Both the position numbers and the translations under genes were made by a program. From the NCBI RefSeq assembly GCF_003347515.1, contig NZ_QEII01000276.1, positions 16,185 to 80,184 of the forward strand: a stretch of DNA of 64,000 nucleotides. Direction: 5' to 3'. The DNA is from Rhodoferax ferrireducens. Lineage in GTDB: Bacteria > Pseudomonadota > Gammaproteobacteria > Burkholderiales > Burkholderiaceae_C. Below the pieces are notes generated by a model. The model did not search any database. It saw only the letters and a program-made list of their open reading frames with translations, and had not been told where the DNA came from. Shown piece by piece: positions 1 to 8,442 of this stretch (the stretch's first letter is position 1; each line of letters begins with the position of its first letter).

Positions 1-351
1 CCTAGCAAGCAGCCTGCGGGAAGTCTCGGGGACATTCAGCAATACGCGCCCATTGTCTTCATTCTTGCCCTCGTGGTGGGAGGTGTTCTGCGTGCCGCCT
101 TAGGCCGAGTGCCTGGCGCGCTGGTTACGGGCGGAGGCGTCGCGGTGCTTGCCTGGTTTGTGGCTGGCGCCGTATCTGTGGCCTTGCTTGCTGGCGTGAT
201 GGCGTTATTTGTCACCTTGCTGGGTGGCGGAATGGGCAGGCATGGACTCGGCGGTCACTACGGCGGAGGTGGCCGAGGGGGTTCTGGCGGGGGTGGATTC
301 AGGGGTGGCGGTGGCGGCTTCGGTGGCGGCGGTGCGTCGGGAAGGTGGTAA
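1..351 (+). CDS. C-terminal part of a TPM-domain (YgcG-like) membrane protein
   Basis: The frame is open from base 1, so the gene begins outside the window and only about 116 codons are visible. The visible part has two hydrophobic stretches (around AGAVSVALLAG and ALFVTLLGG) and ends in a glycine-rich tail made of GGGG, GGFRGG and GGFGGGG runs. Transmembrane segments followed by a Gly-rich tail are typical of the C-terminus of YgcG/TPM-domain proteins. The next gene encodes a second TPM-type protein and overlaps this one by a few bases, which supports the assignment. The TPM domain itself is not in view, so the family call rests on tail and context. Confidence 0.6.
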   Translation, partial: PSKQPAGSLGDIQQYAPIVFILALVVGGVLRAALGRVPGALVTGGGVAVLAWFVAGAVSVALLAGVMALFVTLLGGGMGRHGLGGHYGGGGRGGSGGGGFRGGGGGFGGGGASGRW

Positions 352-851
352 ATATGAATATCAAACGCATAGTGACGCATTTGCTGGCGACCCGCAGACA
401 AGTTAGACGGGCCTTTCCCCGCAGCACATTGATCACGATCGAGAAAGCAATCAAAGCCAGCGAGACCGCCCATGTCGGGGAAATCCGTTTCGCGGTAGAG
501 GGCGCCTTGGACGGCGTGCCGCTGTTCGAGGGGCAGTCGGCCAGAGAACGCGCAATCGAAGTCTTTTCGAAACTGCGCGTATGGGACACCCAATACAACA
601 ATGGTTTGCTGATTTACGTGCTGCTCGCTGATCGGGCAGTGGAGATCGTTGCCGATCGCGGGATTGATGCCAAGGTGAGCTCTCAGGAATGGAACAAGAT
701 TTGCCAACAAATGGAAACGGCCTTCAGGCAATCAAACTATGAAGGCGGCGTGCTCAGCGGGGTGCAGGCTGTGACGCAACATCTGGTTGCGCATTTCCCC
801 GCTTATGGCCACAACGGGAATGAACTGCCCGACAAGCCGGTGCTGCTCTGA
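345..851 (+). CDS. TPM-domain protein (TLP18.3/Psb32/MOLO-1 type)
   Basis: This 168-residue protein reads like a free-standing TPM domain. Its N-terminal stretch AIKASETAHVGEIRFAVE and the later motif VWDTQYNNGLLIYVLLADR followed by VEIVADRGID match the usual TPM core. The family is found in envelope-associated proteins of uncertain biochemical role; phosphatase activity is known only for some members. There is no signal peptide. The start can be ATG 345, which overlaps the upstream stop, or ATG 354 three codons later. The overlap suggests translational coupling with the upstream TPM-like gene; the two usually occur together, often beside a LemA gene. Confidence 0.8.
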   Translation: MVNMNIKRIVTHLLATRRQVRRAFPRSTLITIEKAIKASETAHVGEIRFAVEGALDGVPLFEGQSARERAIEVFSKLRVWDTQYNNGLLIYVLLADRAVEIVADRGIDAKVSSQEWNKICQQMETAFRQSNYEGGVLSGVQAVTQHLVAHFPAYGHNGNELPDKPVLL

Positions 852-1010
852 GGCAAGCAACGATGAAACAACTGTACGCAACTGCTCAAGAAAGCACTCG
901 GCGACCTCTGGGTCGGGCTCGCTGCAGCCGATCGGTATTACGTGTGACGCCGCACAGACATCGGCAGAAGAGTTGTCTAGATTGGTTTCATTTTTTACTG
1001 GAGAAAATTT

Positions 1011-1214
1011 ATGAAAAACTTGCTTGCTGTGGCTGTGGGTACGACCTCCCTTTTGACCACCGGCGTCTCATTCGCGCAGAACGGAAACATGATGAATGAT
1101 GGCCTGTGGGGCTCAGGTTGGATGGGTGGCTATGGCGGAATATGGATGCCAATCTTGCTTGTCGTCGTGCTTGTTGTCCTCGTGGCCTGGATCGTCAAGC
1201 GGGGCGGTAAATGA
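1011..1214 (+). CDS. Small exported or membrane protein, unknown function
   Basis: This 67-residue protein starts at an ATG preceded by a good ribosome site (ctggag about 8 bases upstream). Residues 1-23 look like a signal peptide ending in VSFAQ. They are followed by a Met/Gly/Trp-rich segment (NMMNDGLWGSGWMGGYGG) and a second hydrophobic helix (ILLVVVLVVLVAWIV) with a positive end. It resembles the small proteins with one helix and a Met/Gly-rich stretch common in copper clusters, but it lacks a recognisable SHOCT tail. Function is unknown; position suggests a copper-stress accessory role. Confidence 0.6.
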   Translation: MKNLLAVAVGTTSLLTTGVSFAQNGNMMNDGLWGSGWMGGYGGIWMPILLVVVLVVLVAWIVKRGGK

Positions 1215-1357
1215 TCAAAATCAAAAAATTTGACACGCCAGGCGCGTCCGCCCTTAAGCGTGCTTGCCTGTGCAAGCGCGACACCCAACAAGCGCCGCTT
1301 GTACATCGAGTCCCCCTCGCTGTTTTCAATGTTACTTAAACCACCAAGGAGTTTCTC

Positions 1358-1789
1358 ATGACCTATTTTCGATTCATTCCACTTGCCGCTGCTCTCACCG
1401 CCGCCAGCGCCCTGGTCGCCTGCAACACTGCCCCGGCGATGCCCATGGGCTCTGCAGCTGCGAACAGCATGGCCACACCCGACTCCATGGGCAGGATGGA
1501 CGCGCAAATGAAGACCATGCGCGACATGCACGAAAAAATGATGAGCGCCAAGACCCCGGAAGAGCGCAGCAAGCTAATGGCCGAACACATGAAAACCATG
1601 CAGGACGGCATGGCAATGATGGGCGGAATGTCCAGCGGTGGCATGGGCGACATGAAAGGCATGCAGGGTATGCAAGGCATGACTGGTGACATGGGCGCGC
1701 GCCAGCAGATGATGGAAAAACGCATGGAGATGATGCAGATGATGATGAAAATGATGATGGACCAAATGCCGGCTGCCCCAGCCAAATGA
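1358..1789 (+). CDS. Methionine-rich putative copper-binding lipoprotein
   Basis: This is a 143-residue lipoprotein. Residues 1-21 form a signal peptide and the lipobox LVAC ends at Cys22. The mature part is extraordinarily rich in methionine, with repeated MxxM, MQGMQGM and MEMMQMMMKMMM patterns and helical charged segments. Methionine clusters bind Cu(I)/Ag(I) in CusF, CopC and PcoE-type proteins, so periplasmic copper buffering is a reasonable inference. An RBS (caaggag) lies 8 bases before the ATG. It sits between small membrane and DUF302 genes upstream of a copper ATPase, which fits that role. No direct homologue is recognised. Confidence 0.75.
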   Translation: MTYFRFIPLAAALTAASALVACNTAPAMPMGSAAANSMATPDSMGRMDAQMKTMRDMHEKMMSAKTPEERSKLMAEHMKTMQDGMAMMGGMSSGGMGDMKGMQGMQGMTGDMGARQQMMEKRMEMMQMMMKMMMDQMPAAPAK

Positions 1790-1879
1790 CGCGTCGCCCG
1801 GCCTGACGCTGAGACCGACCATGTGAGCTGCCCTGCGCGAGGCAGCTCGGACACTTAACAATTCTGGAAGGAAATGACC

Positions 1880-2335
1880 ATGACCCCTAGCGACCAAACA
1901 TCAACGCCGCCTGAAAGCGGCGTAACGCCGGCATCCCGGCGATACGGATTTCACGCCCATCTCGGCAAGACCGACTTCGCCGCCGCTGTCGAGCGCGCGA
2001 GTACCGCACTGAAGGCGGAGGGTTTCGGCATCTTGACCGAGATCGATGTGCAGGCAACGATGAAGAACAAGTTGGGCATCGACGTTCCAGCGCACCGCAT
2101 TCTAGGCGCCTGCAACCCCCCGCTGGCGCACCGCGCGCTGACCGCCGAGCCCGACATTGGCCTGCTGCTGCCCTGCAATGTTGCGGTACGCCAGGACGCC
2201 GACGGGCAGGTGACGGTTGGTTTCATCGACCCGATGGCGATGCTGCAAATGACCGATAACCCCGAGGTGGCGCAGGTGGCGCGGGAGGCGCGCGAGCGGC
2301 TGCAGCGTGTGTGCGCCGTTGTGGCCGCGGACTGA
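1880..2335 (+). CDS. DUF302-domain protein
   Basis: This 151-residue protein contains a DUF302 domain over nearly its whole length. The conserved pattern is visible as AVERASTALKAEGFGILTEIDVQATMKNKLG, then HRILGACNPPLAHRAL and LLLPCNVAVR. DUF302 proteins are small, mostly cytoplasmic or periplasmic, and often sit next to copper and other metal genes; their biochemical role is unresolved. No signal peptide is visible here. Two ATGs compete, at 1874 and 1880. The Shine-Dalgarno ggaagg at 1866-1871 is only 2 bases from the first but 8 from the second, so 1880 is preferred. Confidence 0.85.
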   Translation: MTPSDQTSTPPESGVTPASRRYGFHAHLGKTDFAAAVERASTALKAEGFGILTEIDVQATMKNKLGIDVPAHRILGACNPPLAHRALTAEPDIGLLLPCNVAVRQDADGQVTVGFIDPMAMLQMTDNPEVAQVAREARERLQRVCAVVAAD

Positions 2336-2371
2336 TTCGCAGCAGAAGTTCCTATTTCACAGGAGAGCACC

Positions 2372-2485
2372 ATGGTTTACAGAAGAGGCTGCATGATGGG
2401 TAAGCGCTGGTTGTTCGCGGGCTGGGTTGCTGTCGCCGGGCTCGTGCGGGCGACAGCGTCATTGGTGGCAATGGTCCAGTCCTGA
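2372..2485 (+). pseudogene. Truncated duplicate of the secreted-protein gene at 4918
   Basis: The 37-codon reading frame and its leader (about 2343-2500) are a near copy of 4891-5050. The shared pieces include the RBS region (cacaggaga), the ATG, and the signal-peptide stretch RWLFAGWVA. Relative to the downstream copy, about 5 bases are missing just after codon 35. That shifts the frame into a TGA and removes the mature protein. Beyond about position 2500 the similarity stops. It is a decayed copy produced by local duplication or by exchange of the flanks of the intervening genes. Confidence 0.75.
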
Positions 2486-2595
2486 AGCGACCACCACGCC
2501 TGTGAGAGCTACGTCCAGCGCATGCCCAGGTTCTTCCCCCGCATGGGTCACGGTGCAACCGCAGGCTGAGCCTGTGGCAATACAAAGGAGCCTCT

Positions 2596-2820
2596 ATGTT
2601 CTACGGTGACATGATGGGCATGCACGCCCTGTGGTGGATATTCTGGATTGTCCTGGTGATCGCGTTGGTCTCCTTTCGGGGGTGGGGGACCTATCGAGGA
2701 CGCCGGGGCCAACCGCGCGAGACGCCCCACCAGGTGCTGCGCCGTCGCCTGGCCAACGGCGAAATCAGCACGGAAGAGTACGCGCAACGCAAGGCAGTGC
2801 TGGACCGAGATACCCCATGA
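2596..2820 (+). CDS. Small membrane protein with C-terminal SHOCT domain
   Basis: This 74-residue protein starts at an ATG 7 bases after a strong RBS (aaaggag). An N-terminal Met-rich patch ([14 protein letters not shown]) leads into one transmembrane helix ([14 protein letters not shown]). The last 30 residues, [23 protein letters not shown], are a textbook SHOCT motif: a short amphipathic helix, a turn at NGEIS, then a second helix. SHOCT proteins with a single helix are frequent beside copper-resistance genes; their function is not established. It is followed closely by a degenerate metallo-beta-lactamase-fold gene. Confidence 0.85.
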   Translation: MFYGDMMGMHALWWIFWIVLVIALVSFRGWGTYRGRRGQPRETPHQVLRRRLANGEISTEEYAQRKAVLDRDTP

Positions 2821-2835
2821 CGGAGGATCGAGTTT

Positions 2836-3159
2836 ATGAACCTCACATTCCTCGGTGCTGCCGGCACCGTCACTGGCTTAAAGACTCTCGCTACGAACGA
2901 GGGCAAGCAAATGCTCGTCGATTGCGGGTTGTTTCAGGGCTACAAGAACCTGCGGCTGATGAACTGGGCGCCTTTTCCCTTAGATCCCAAGCGGCTCGAC
3001 GCCGTCGTGCTGACGCACGGCCACCTCGATCACTCGGGCGCCTTGCCGCTATACACCGAGGACGACGCCAAGCGCGCGCTGCGGCAACGCATCGAGCGCG
3101 AGCGCGGCTGGATCGCAACCGTCCCCCGCCTGGGTCAAACCGAGGAGATCCGGCCATGA
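2836..3159 (+). pseudogene. Internally deleted MBL-fold RNA exonuclease-like gene
   Basis: Residues 1-68 match the N-terminus of the metallo-beta-lactamase-fold/beta-CASP nuclease family: [20 protein letters not shown], and the metal motif THGHLDHSG. After that the expected core of several hundred residues is missing. A short in-frame piece ([14 protein letters not shown]) is joined directly to what looks like the extreme C-terminus ([10 protein letters not shown]). Full-length relatives are about 450 residues; this one has 107. The frame stays open, so a short protein could be made, but the beta-CASP domain and the remaining metal ligands are absent. It overlaps the next start by ATGA, so it may still couple translation. 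Confidence 0.7.
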
Positions 3160-4664
3160 ATACGCACGGACTGCGCCTGCGGCCGCTGGGCATCGACACA
3201 CAGCAGGAGTATGTGATTTATATGCGTCGCGACTGCCACGTCTGCCGCGCCGAAGGTTTCGAGGCCCGGACACGCGTGGAGGTGGGTCTGCGTGAACAGC
3301 GCATCATCGCGACGCTCAACGTGGTGCACTCCGAATTGCTGGCATCCGGCGAGGCCAGTCTGTCGACCAGCGCGTGGCGGGCCCTGGACGCTGTGTCAGG
3401 CGACACCATCAGCGTGGCGCACGCGCCGACGCTCGACTCGCTGAGCGCGATGCGCTCCAAGATTTATGGCCATCGGCTCGATGCGCCGGCGTTCGACTCC
3501 ATCGTCGGCGACGTGGCTGCGGGCCGCTACTCTGACCTGCACATCGCGGCCTTCCTGAGCGCCTGCGCCGGCGGCCGCATAGACCTGCAGGAGACGATCG
3601 ATCTAACGCGGGCGATGGTCGACGTGGGCGAGCGCATCGACTGGGGACGCACGCCGATCGCAGACAAGCATTGCGTCGGCGGCTTGCCGGGCAACCGCAC
3701 GAGCCCAATCGTGGTCGCGATCGCGGCGGCGGCTGGACTGACGATGCCCAAGACCTCGTCGCGCGCCATCACCTCGCCCGCGGGAACGGCCGACGTGATG
3801 GAGACGCTGACCCGCGTTGATCTCGACCTGCCGGCGATGCGGCGCGTCGTCGAGCGCGAGGGCGGCTGCCTGGTCTGGGGCGGAGCGCTGGCTTTGAGTC
3901 CGGCCGACGACGTGCTGATCCGCGTCGAGCGCCCGCTCAACCTCGACAGCGATGCCCAGCTCGTCGCCTCCGTGCTGTCGAAGAAGATCGCCGCCGGAGC
4001 AACCCATGCCTTGATCGATATGCCGGTCGGTCCGACCGCCAAGGTGCGCAGCGAGGAAGCCGCCCAGCGCCTGCAGGCCTTGCTGGAACAGGTGGCGGCT
4101 GCGCATGGGCTGCAATTGCGGGTGCTGCGCACGCACGGCTCCCAGCCGGTGGGACGCGGCGTCGGCCCGGCGCTGGAAGCGCACGACGTGCTGGCGGTAT
4201 TGCGCGGCGCGGCGGCGGCGCCGGTGGATCTGCGCATGCGTGCGCTGGTGCTGGCCGGCGAACTGCTGGAATTCTGTAGTCACAGCATTCCTGGCACTGG
4301 CAGGTCGGAGGCCTGGCGACTGCTCGACAGCGGTGCGGCATGGGTCAAGTTTCAGGCCATCTGCGAGGCGCAGGGGGGACTGCGCGAGCCCGGCGTCGCC
4401 CCTTTGCGTGAACCAGTGACAGCCGAGCGCGCTGGCTACGTCTGTGGCATCGACAGCCGCCGGCTCGCGCAGCTTGCCAAACTCGCCGGGGCGCCTGTTG
4501 CTCTGACGGCTGGCCTCGAACTGCACGTGCAGCTGGGTGATGACGTCCAGCGTGGCATGCCCTTGTTCACGTTGCACGCCGAGGCGCCCGGGGAACTCGC
4601 CTATGCAAAGCACTACCTCGCCACACACCCGGTCATCACGTTGGCCGACAAGGTGACGCCATGA
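3156..4664 (+). CDS. AMP phosphorylase / thymidine phosphorylase family enzyme
   Basis: This 502-residue protein belongs to the archaeal-type branch of the pyrimidine-nucleoside phosphorylase family (AMP phosphorylase-like, larger than DeoA). An N-terminal beta domain precedes the glycosyltransferase domain ([26 protein letters not shown]). The phosphate/base-binding core is visible as [18 protein letters not shown] and [16 protein letters not shown]. Family members use phosphate to cleave nucleosides or NMPs, releasing the base and a ribose phosphate. The frame is open far upstream, but ATG 3156 is preferred because the family starts near [14 protein letters not shown] and ATGA overlaps the preceding stop. 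Its presence in a copper island is unexplained; substrate is not predictable from sequence alone. Confidence 0.85.
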   Translation: MNTHGLRLRPLGIDTQQEYVIYMRRDCHVCRAEGFEARTRVEVGLREQRIIATLNVVHSELLASGEASLSTSAWRALDAVSGDTISVAHAPTLDSLSAMRSKIYGHRLDAPAFDSIVGDVAAGRYSDLHIAAFLSACAGGRIDLQETIDLTRAMVDVGERIDWGRTPIADKHCVGGLPGNRTSPIVVAIAAAAGLTMPKTSSRAITSPAGTADVMETLTRVDLDLPAMRRVVEREGGCLVWGGALALSPADDVLIRVERPLNLDSDAQLVASVLSKKIAAGATHALIDMPVGPTAKVRSEEAAQRLQALLEQVAAAHGLQLRVLRTHGSQPVGRGVGPALEAHDVLAVLRGAAAAPVDLRMRALVLAGELLEFCSHSIPGTGRSEAWRLLDSGAAWVKFQAICEAQGGLREPGVAPLREPVTAERAGYVCGIDSRRLAQLAKLAGAPVALTAGLELHVQLGDDVQRGMPLFTLHAEAPGELAYAKHYLATHPVITLADKVTP

Positions 4665-4727
4665 AACCGGACCCAACATTGAGGACGCCGCTGGTTGGCC
4701 CAGCTGGCCGGCTGAAGTCGCTCGTGC

Positions 4728-4745
4728 GGTTGATATATGTCAACC
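4728..4745. promoter_or_regulatory. Perfect dyad in the 4665-4917 gene gap
   Basis: The arms GGTTGA and TCAACC flank a 6-base centre (TATATG). The dyad lies in a 253-base gap that otherwise holds no convincing gene. It could be an operator for the following secreted-protein/YHS/copA run, or a chance palindrome. No -35/-10 pair is clear around it. Confidence 0.3.
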
Positions 4746-4917
4746 AGAACCAGAAAGCAGTTCGGACAATTTTCCGCATGGGGTGTATGGTCGTTTTTCG
4801 GACATATCCGGTGCGCAGGCGGGGCACGCTAACAGGTTGTTCTCCGCACTCGCAGCTGTCCCGAGCGCGTGCGCTGCGGGCTGAGTCGTGGCAGAAGTTT
4901 TTTCACAGGAGAAGACC

Positions 4918-5367
4918 ATGGTTTACAGAAAAAAATACATGATGAGTAGGCGCTGGTTGTTCGCAGGCTGGGTTGCTTTCGCCGGGCTCGTGCTGGCGAC
5001 AGCGCCATTGGTGGCGATGGCCCAGGCCAGCCCTGAAGCGACCGCCACCCAGTCGTCGAGTGATCAGGGGGTGACTATCAAGGTGACACCGAAGGCGATC
5101 GGGGCACCCGACAGTCGGTGGGAATTCGCCGTCGTGCTTGACACGCACAGTGCCGACCTGAGCGACGACCTGACTCAAAGCGCTACCTTGACGACCGACG
5201 ACGCTCGCACGCTAAAACCGGTGAGCTGGGTCGGCGCGGCCCCCGGTGGACACCATCGTGAAGGTGTGCTGGCATTCGATGTCCCGGCGCCGCGGCCAAG
5301 TGCGATCGAACTCAGGATCGAACGGCCGGGCGAATCCGCTCCCCGGACTTTTCGCTGGCAACTCTGA
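4918..5367 (+). CDS. Secreted protein of unknown function in copper cluster
   Basis: This 149-residue protein begins 7 bases after the RBS aggaga. Residues 1-39 form a long signal peptide with a basic start (VYRKKYMMSRR), a hydrophobic core, and a cleavage site near AMAQA. The mature part is about 110 residues and looks like a small beta-sandwich (ITIKV, WEFAVVLDTHSADLSDDL, GVLAFDVPAP, IELRIERPGE). No cysteines or histidine clusters suggest metal binding. A decayed copy of its 5' end lies at 2372. It precedes a YHS protein and a copper ATPase and may be co-transcribed with them. The family is not recognised. Confidence 0.7.
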   Translation: MVYRKKYMMSRRWLFAGWVAFAGLVLATAPLVAMAQASPEATATQSSSDQGVTIKVTPKAIGAPDSRWEFAVVLDTHSADLSDDLTQSATLTTDDARTLKPVSWVGAAPGGHHREGVLAFDVPAPRPSAIELRIERPGESAPRTFRWQL

Positions 5368-5386
5368 TTCACACGAGGAGAAACAC

Positions 5387-5743
5387 GTGGAATGGCTGCA
5401 ACAAAACTGGATTAACCTGCTCGTACTCGTGGGCGTCATCCTGTTCCTGCGCTTCAGCGGCATGGGCTGTGGTTTCGGTTCCCGACGCATTCGTCCGCAG
5501 CATAGCCTTGACCGTCAACCAGACTCGGACACGGCCGTCGAGTCCGCGTCGACTACTGATCCGGTCAGCCGACGCCCGGTCGATCCGACTTCTGCGGTGG
5601 CGACGGTTTACCAGGGCCGCGCCTACTATTTCGAATCGCGTGAGAACCGTGACCGGTTCGAGGCCGCGCCGGACCAATACGCTACTGTGCCGAAAGACGA
5701 AGACCAAGCCGCACGGCATCGGCATCACGGCGGGTGCTGTTGA
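5387..5743 (+). CDS. Membrane-anchored YHS-domain protein
   Basis: The likely start is GTG 5387, six bases after a gaggag RBS, giving 118 residues (start [12 protein letters not shown]). A single N-terminal helix ([15 protein letters not shown]) is followed by an acidic linker and a C-terminal YHS/TRASH-like domain ([30 protein letters not shown]). The usual first Cys of the YHS motif is not in its canonical DPVCGM setting; the domain starts [12 protein letters not shown]. The protein ends HRHHGGCC, a His/Cys tail able to bind metal. It directly precedes the copper ATPase, whose N-terminus carries two more YHS units, so a role as metal donor is plausible but unproven. Confidence 0.75.
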   Translation: MEWLQQNWINLLVLVGVILFLRFSGMGCGFGSRRIRPQHSLDRQPDSDTAVESASTTDPVSRRPVDPTSAVATVYQGRAYYFESRENRDRFEAAPDQYATVPKDEDQAARHRHHGGCC

Positions 5744-5805
5744 GGCACTGCACCGGCAGCCGTGCCACCAACTCGACCAACCCCAGAACTGAAAAGTACA
5801 AGACC

Positions 5806-8187
5806 ATGAACACTGTGAGCAACACCAGCACCAGCTTTGCTACCCCCACGTCGGCGGTCGATCCGGTTTGCGGGATGACCGTCCAGGCCGATAAAGCAGC
5901 GGCCCGCATGGAGTACGACGGCAAGCTGTACCTGTTTTGTTCCACCCATTGCCAACACCAGTTCGAGACCGATCCCAAGAAGTACATTGGCGCGGCGGGT
6001 GCGCAGCCCCCGGCCCCGGCGGCGCCGGATCACGGCATGCCGATGCAGACCGCGCTACGCCGCGGCGAGCAGGGCCAGGCCAAAGACCCGATCTGCGGCA
6101 TGGTGGTCGACAAGGCGACCGCCCTGCGCGCCGACCGCGGTGGGCGCAGCTTCTACTTCTGCAGCGTCGGCTGCCAGCGCACCTTCGAATCGCCGGAGCA
6201 GGAACTGAAGTCGATGCGCATGCGTGTCACCATTGCGCTGACCGGAGTGCTGGCGCTGGCGATCATGCGCGCCGGTGCGTTCATTGCGCTGGCCACGGGT
6301 GCCACCATCATCACCTGGGTGCCGATCCCGGCCCTGCCATGGTTCACCTGGGGCATGTGGCTGTTTCTGCTGGTCACGCCGGTGCAGTTCATCGGCGGCT
6401 GGAGCTTCTATGTCGGAAGCTGGAACGCTATTCGCAACCGCGCGATCAACATGGACTTGCTGATTGCCCTGGGCACCACCGTGGCCTATTTGTACAGCGT
6501 CGCGGTGCTGTTCTTTCCGTCGGTGCTGCCGGTGAAGATCGACGAGCGCGACGTGTACTTTGAGGTCTCGGCGGTCATCATTGCCTTCGTGCTGCTGGGC
6601 AAGTACATGGAGGAGATCATCAAGAAGCATTCCTCGGCGGCGGTGCGCAAACTGCTTGACTTGAAGCCCGCCACCGCCCAGGTGGTGCGCGACGGAATCG
6701 AGATGGAGGTCCCCGCCGAGAGCGTGATGGTCGGCGAGACGGTCGTGGTGCGCCCCGGCCAGCGTATCGCCACCGACGGCATGGTGCTGGAGGGAGCCTC
6801 GGCAGTCGATGAATCGATGCTCACCGGCGAGTCGATGCCCGTGGAAAAGCAAGTGGGCGCCAAGGTTATCGGTGGCACCTTGAACCGCACCGGCGCGTTT
6901 CGCTTCCAGGCCACGCGCGTGGGCGCTGACACCGCGCTGGCGCAGATCATCAAGATGGTGGAGGATGCCCAGGCCAGCAGTGCGCCGATCCAGCGCATCG
7001 CCGACGAGGTGACGCGCTACTTCGTCCCGGCCATCATCGGCACGGCCATCCTCGCGTTTGCCGGCTGGTGGTTGACCGGAAATTTCCCGCAAGGGTTGCT
7101 GGCCTTCATCGCAGTGCTGATCATCGCCTGCCCCTGTGCACTCGGCATCGCAACGCCCGCTGCGCTCATGGTCGGCGTCGGGCGTGGTGCGCAGGCGGGC
7201 ATCCTGATCCGGGGTGGCGACATCCTGGAGAAGGCGCAGAAGCTCGACACTGTGGTGTTCGACAAGACCGGCACGCTCACGCGCGGTGAGCCCAACATCA
7301 CCGATGTGCTGGTGCAGGAGGGGTGGACGAAGCAGCAGGCCTTGCGACTGGCCGCGAGTTTGGAGACCGGATCGGAACACCCCTTGGCCGAAGCCATCGT
7401 GCGCGGTGCGCGCGAGGAGGGTGTGGCGATCACCCCGGTCGAGGGTTTTGATTCGGTGCCGGGTCATGGGGTGCAAGGCCGCGTCGATGGCGAGCCGGTG
7501 CTGCTGGGCAACCGCCGATTGATGCAGCGCGAAGGAGTGGACATCGCTCAAGTGCAGCCCGAAATGGAACGCCTGGAGGCCGATGGCAAGACCGCCATGC
7601 TGCTGGCCAGCGGTGCGCGTTTGGTGGCCGTGATCGCCGTCGCCGACACGGTCAAGCCGGAGGCGAAAGAGGCCGTTGCAGCGCTGCGGGCCGAGAAGAT
7701 ACAGGTGGTGATGCTGACCGGCGACAACCAGCGCACCGCCGCCGCCATTGGCCGCCTGCTGGGCATCGACCGCGTCATTGCCGATGTGCTGCCTTCCGAC
7801 AAGGCCAAAACCATCAAAGACCTGCAGGCGCAAGGCCGGGTTGTGGCGATGGTTGGCGATGGTGTCAACGACGCGCCGGCCCTGGCTACCGCCGACATCG
7901 GTATCGCCATCGGCTCCGGTTCCGACGTGGCCAAGGAAACCGGGGGCATCATCCTGGTGCGCAGTGATGTGCGCGACGTCGTGGCCGGCATCCGGCTATC
8001 GCGTGCCACCATGCGCACCATCAAGCAAAACCTGTTCTGGGCTTTCATTTACAACGGCGTCGGCGTGCCGATTGCCGCGCTGGGGTTTCTCAACCCGATC
8101 ATTGCCGCAGCGGCGATGGCACTGTCGTCCTTGTCGGTCATCGTTAACTCGGCCCTGCTCAAGCGCGTCAAGCTCGATCAGAGGTAA
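5806..8187 (+). CDS. copA: Copper-exporting P1B-type ATPase with two YHS domains
   Basis: This 793-residue heavy-metal ATPase pumps Cu(I)/Ag(I) out of the cytoplasm. Instead of HMA domains it has two YHS units, at about 19-60 (DPVCGM) and 94-135 (DPICGM). Eight membrane helices follow. Key sites are TGES at 340-343, the copper-type CPC at 442-444, the phosphorylation motif DKTGT with Asp486, SEHPLAEA after it, and GDGVND at 684-689. The frame is open back to GTG 5734, but ATG 5806 matches the family start. Spacing to the next gene is 17 bases. Substrate Cu(I) is inferred from CPC and from the following efflux operon. Confidence 0.93.
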   Translation: MNTVSNTSTSFATPTSAVDPVCGMTVQADKAAARMEYDGKLYLFCSTHCQHQFETDPKKYIGAAGAQPPAPAAPDHGMPMQTALRRGEQGQAKDPICGMVVDKATALRADRGGRSFYFCSVGCQRTFESPEQELKSMRMRVTIALTGVLALAIMRAGAFIALATGATIITWVPIPALPWFTWGMWLFLLVTPVQFIGGWSFYVGSWNAIRNRAINMDLLIALGTTVAYLYSVAVLFFPSVLPVKIDERDVYFEVSAVIIAFVLLGKYMEEIIKKHSSAAVRKLLDLKPATAQVVRDGIEMEVPAESVMVGETVVVRPGQRIATDGMVLEGASAVDESMLTGESMPVEKQVGAKVIGGTLNRTGAFRFQATRVGADTALAQIIKMVEDAQASSAPIQRIADEVTRYFVPAIIGTAILAFAGWWLTGNFPQGLLAFIAVLIIACPCALGIATPAALMVGVGRGAQAGILIRGGDILEKAQKLDTVVFDKTGTLTRGEPNITDVLVQEGWTKQQALRLAASLETGSEHPLAEAIVRGAREEGVAITPVEGFDSVPGHGVQGRVDGEPVLLGNRRLMQREGVDIAQVQPEMERLEADGKTAMLLASGARLVAVIAVADTVKPEAKEAVAALRAEKIQVVMLTGDNQRTAAAIGRLLGIDRVIADVLPSDKAKTIKDLQAQGRVVAMVGDGVNDAPALATADIGIAIGSGSDVAKETGGIILVRSDVRDVVAGIRLSRATMRTIKQNLFWAFIYNGVGVPIAALGFLNPIIAAAAMALSSLSVIVNSALLKRVKLDQR

Positions 8188-8204
8188 CACTGCAGGGCAG
8201 CACC

Positions 8205-8435
8205 ATGCACGGCTTTCTCAAAACACGTTTCGTCGATCGCTGGCTCTGGTTGTGTCCGATCCTGAGCATCCTGCTGGCGGCGGTCGTGCTGATGATTTTC
8301 GGCTTCACCTTCTGGGGCGGGCTGCTGGCAGGGCTTCTGCTGGTTTGCCCTGCCACGCTCGTTTGGGGAGCCATTGAACTTTGGCTCGACGAACGCAGCA
8401 ATCGCGCGGCCAGGAAAAAAAATACAAACAATTGA
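8205..8435 (+). CDS. Small two-helix inner-membrane protein, unknown
   Basis: This 76-residue protein lies between copA and ftsH with gaps of 17 and 7 bases, so it is probably in the same transcript. It has two hydrophobic helices (LCPILSILLAAVVLMIFGF and LLAGLLLVCPATLVWGAIEL) and a basic, polar C-terminus (DERSNRAARKKNTNN). No metal-binding motif is present apart from two isolated cysteines in the helices. Small proteins of this kind can be accessory subunits of P-type ATPases or FtsH substrates, but nothing in the sequence decides this. Confidence 0.65.
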   Translation: MHGFLKTRFVDRWLWLCPILSILLAAVVLMIFGFTFWGGLLAGLLLVCPATLVWGAIELWLDERSNRAARKKNTNN

Positions 8436-8442
8436 TTACAAA

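Noticed and set aside
852..1010. A short frame reading LLKKALGDLWVGLAAADRYYV between the TPM gene and the small membrane gene.
   Set aside because: It has no start with an RBS and is too short to judge; could be a gene remnant.
2631..4664. A 677-codon plus-strand frame running from inside the SHOCT gene into the phosphorylase.
   Set aside because: Only the part from ATG 3156 matches the phosphorylase family; the first 175 codons are antifamily sequence overlapping two other genes in another frame.
4661..4942. A 93-codon frame overlapping the phosphorylase stop by ATGA.
   Set aside because: Despite the suggestive overlap, the peptide has no family pattern and runs into the RBS and start of the next gene; a decayed gene is possible but not supportable.
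6055..7833. A 592-codon minus-strand frame opposite copA.
   Set aside because: It is rich in His, Gln and Arg as expected from the antisense of a GC-rich gene, and copA is certain on the plus strand.
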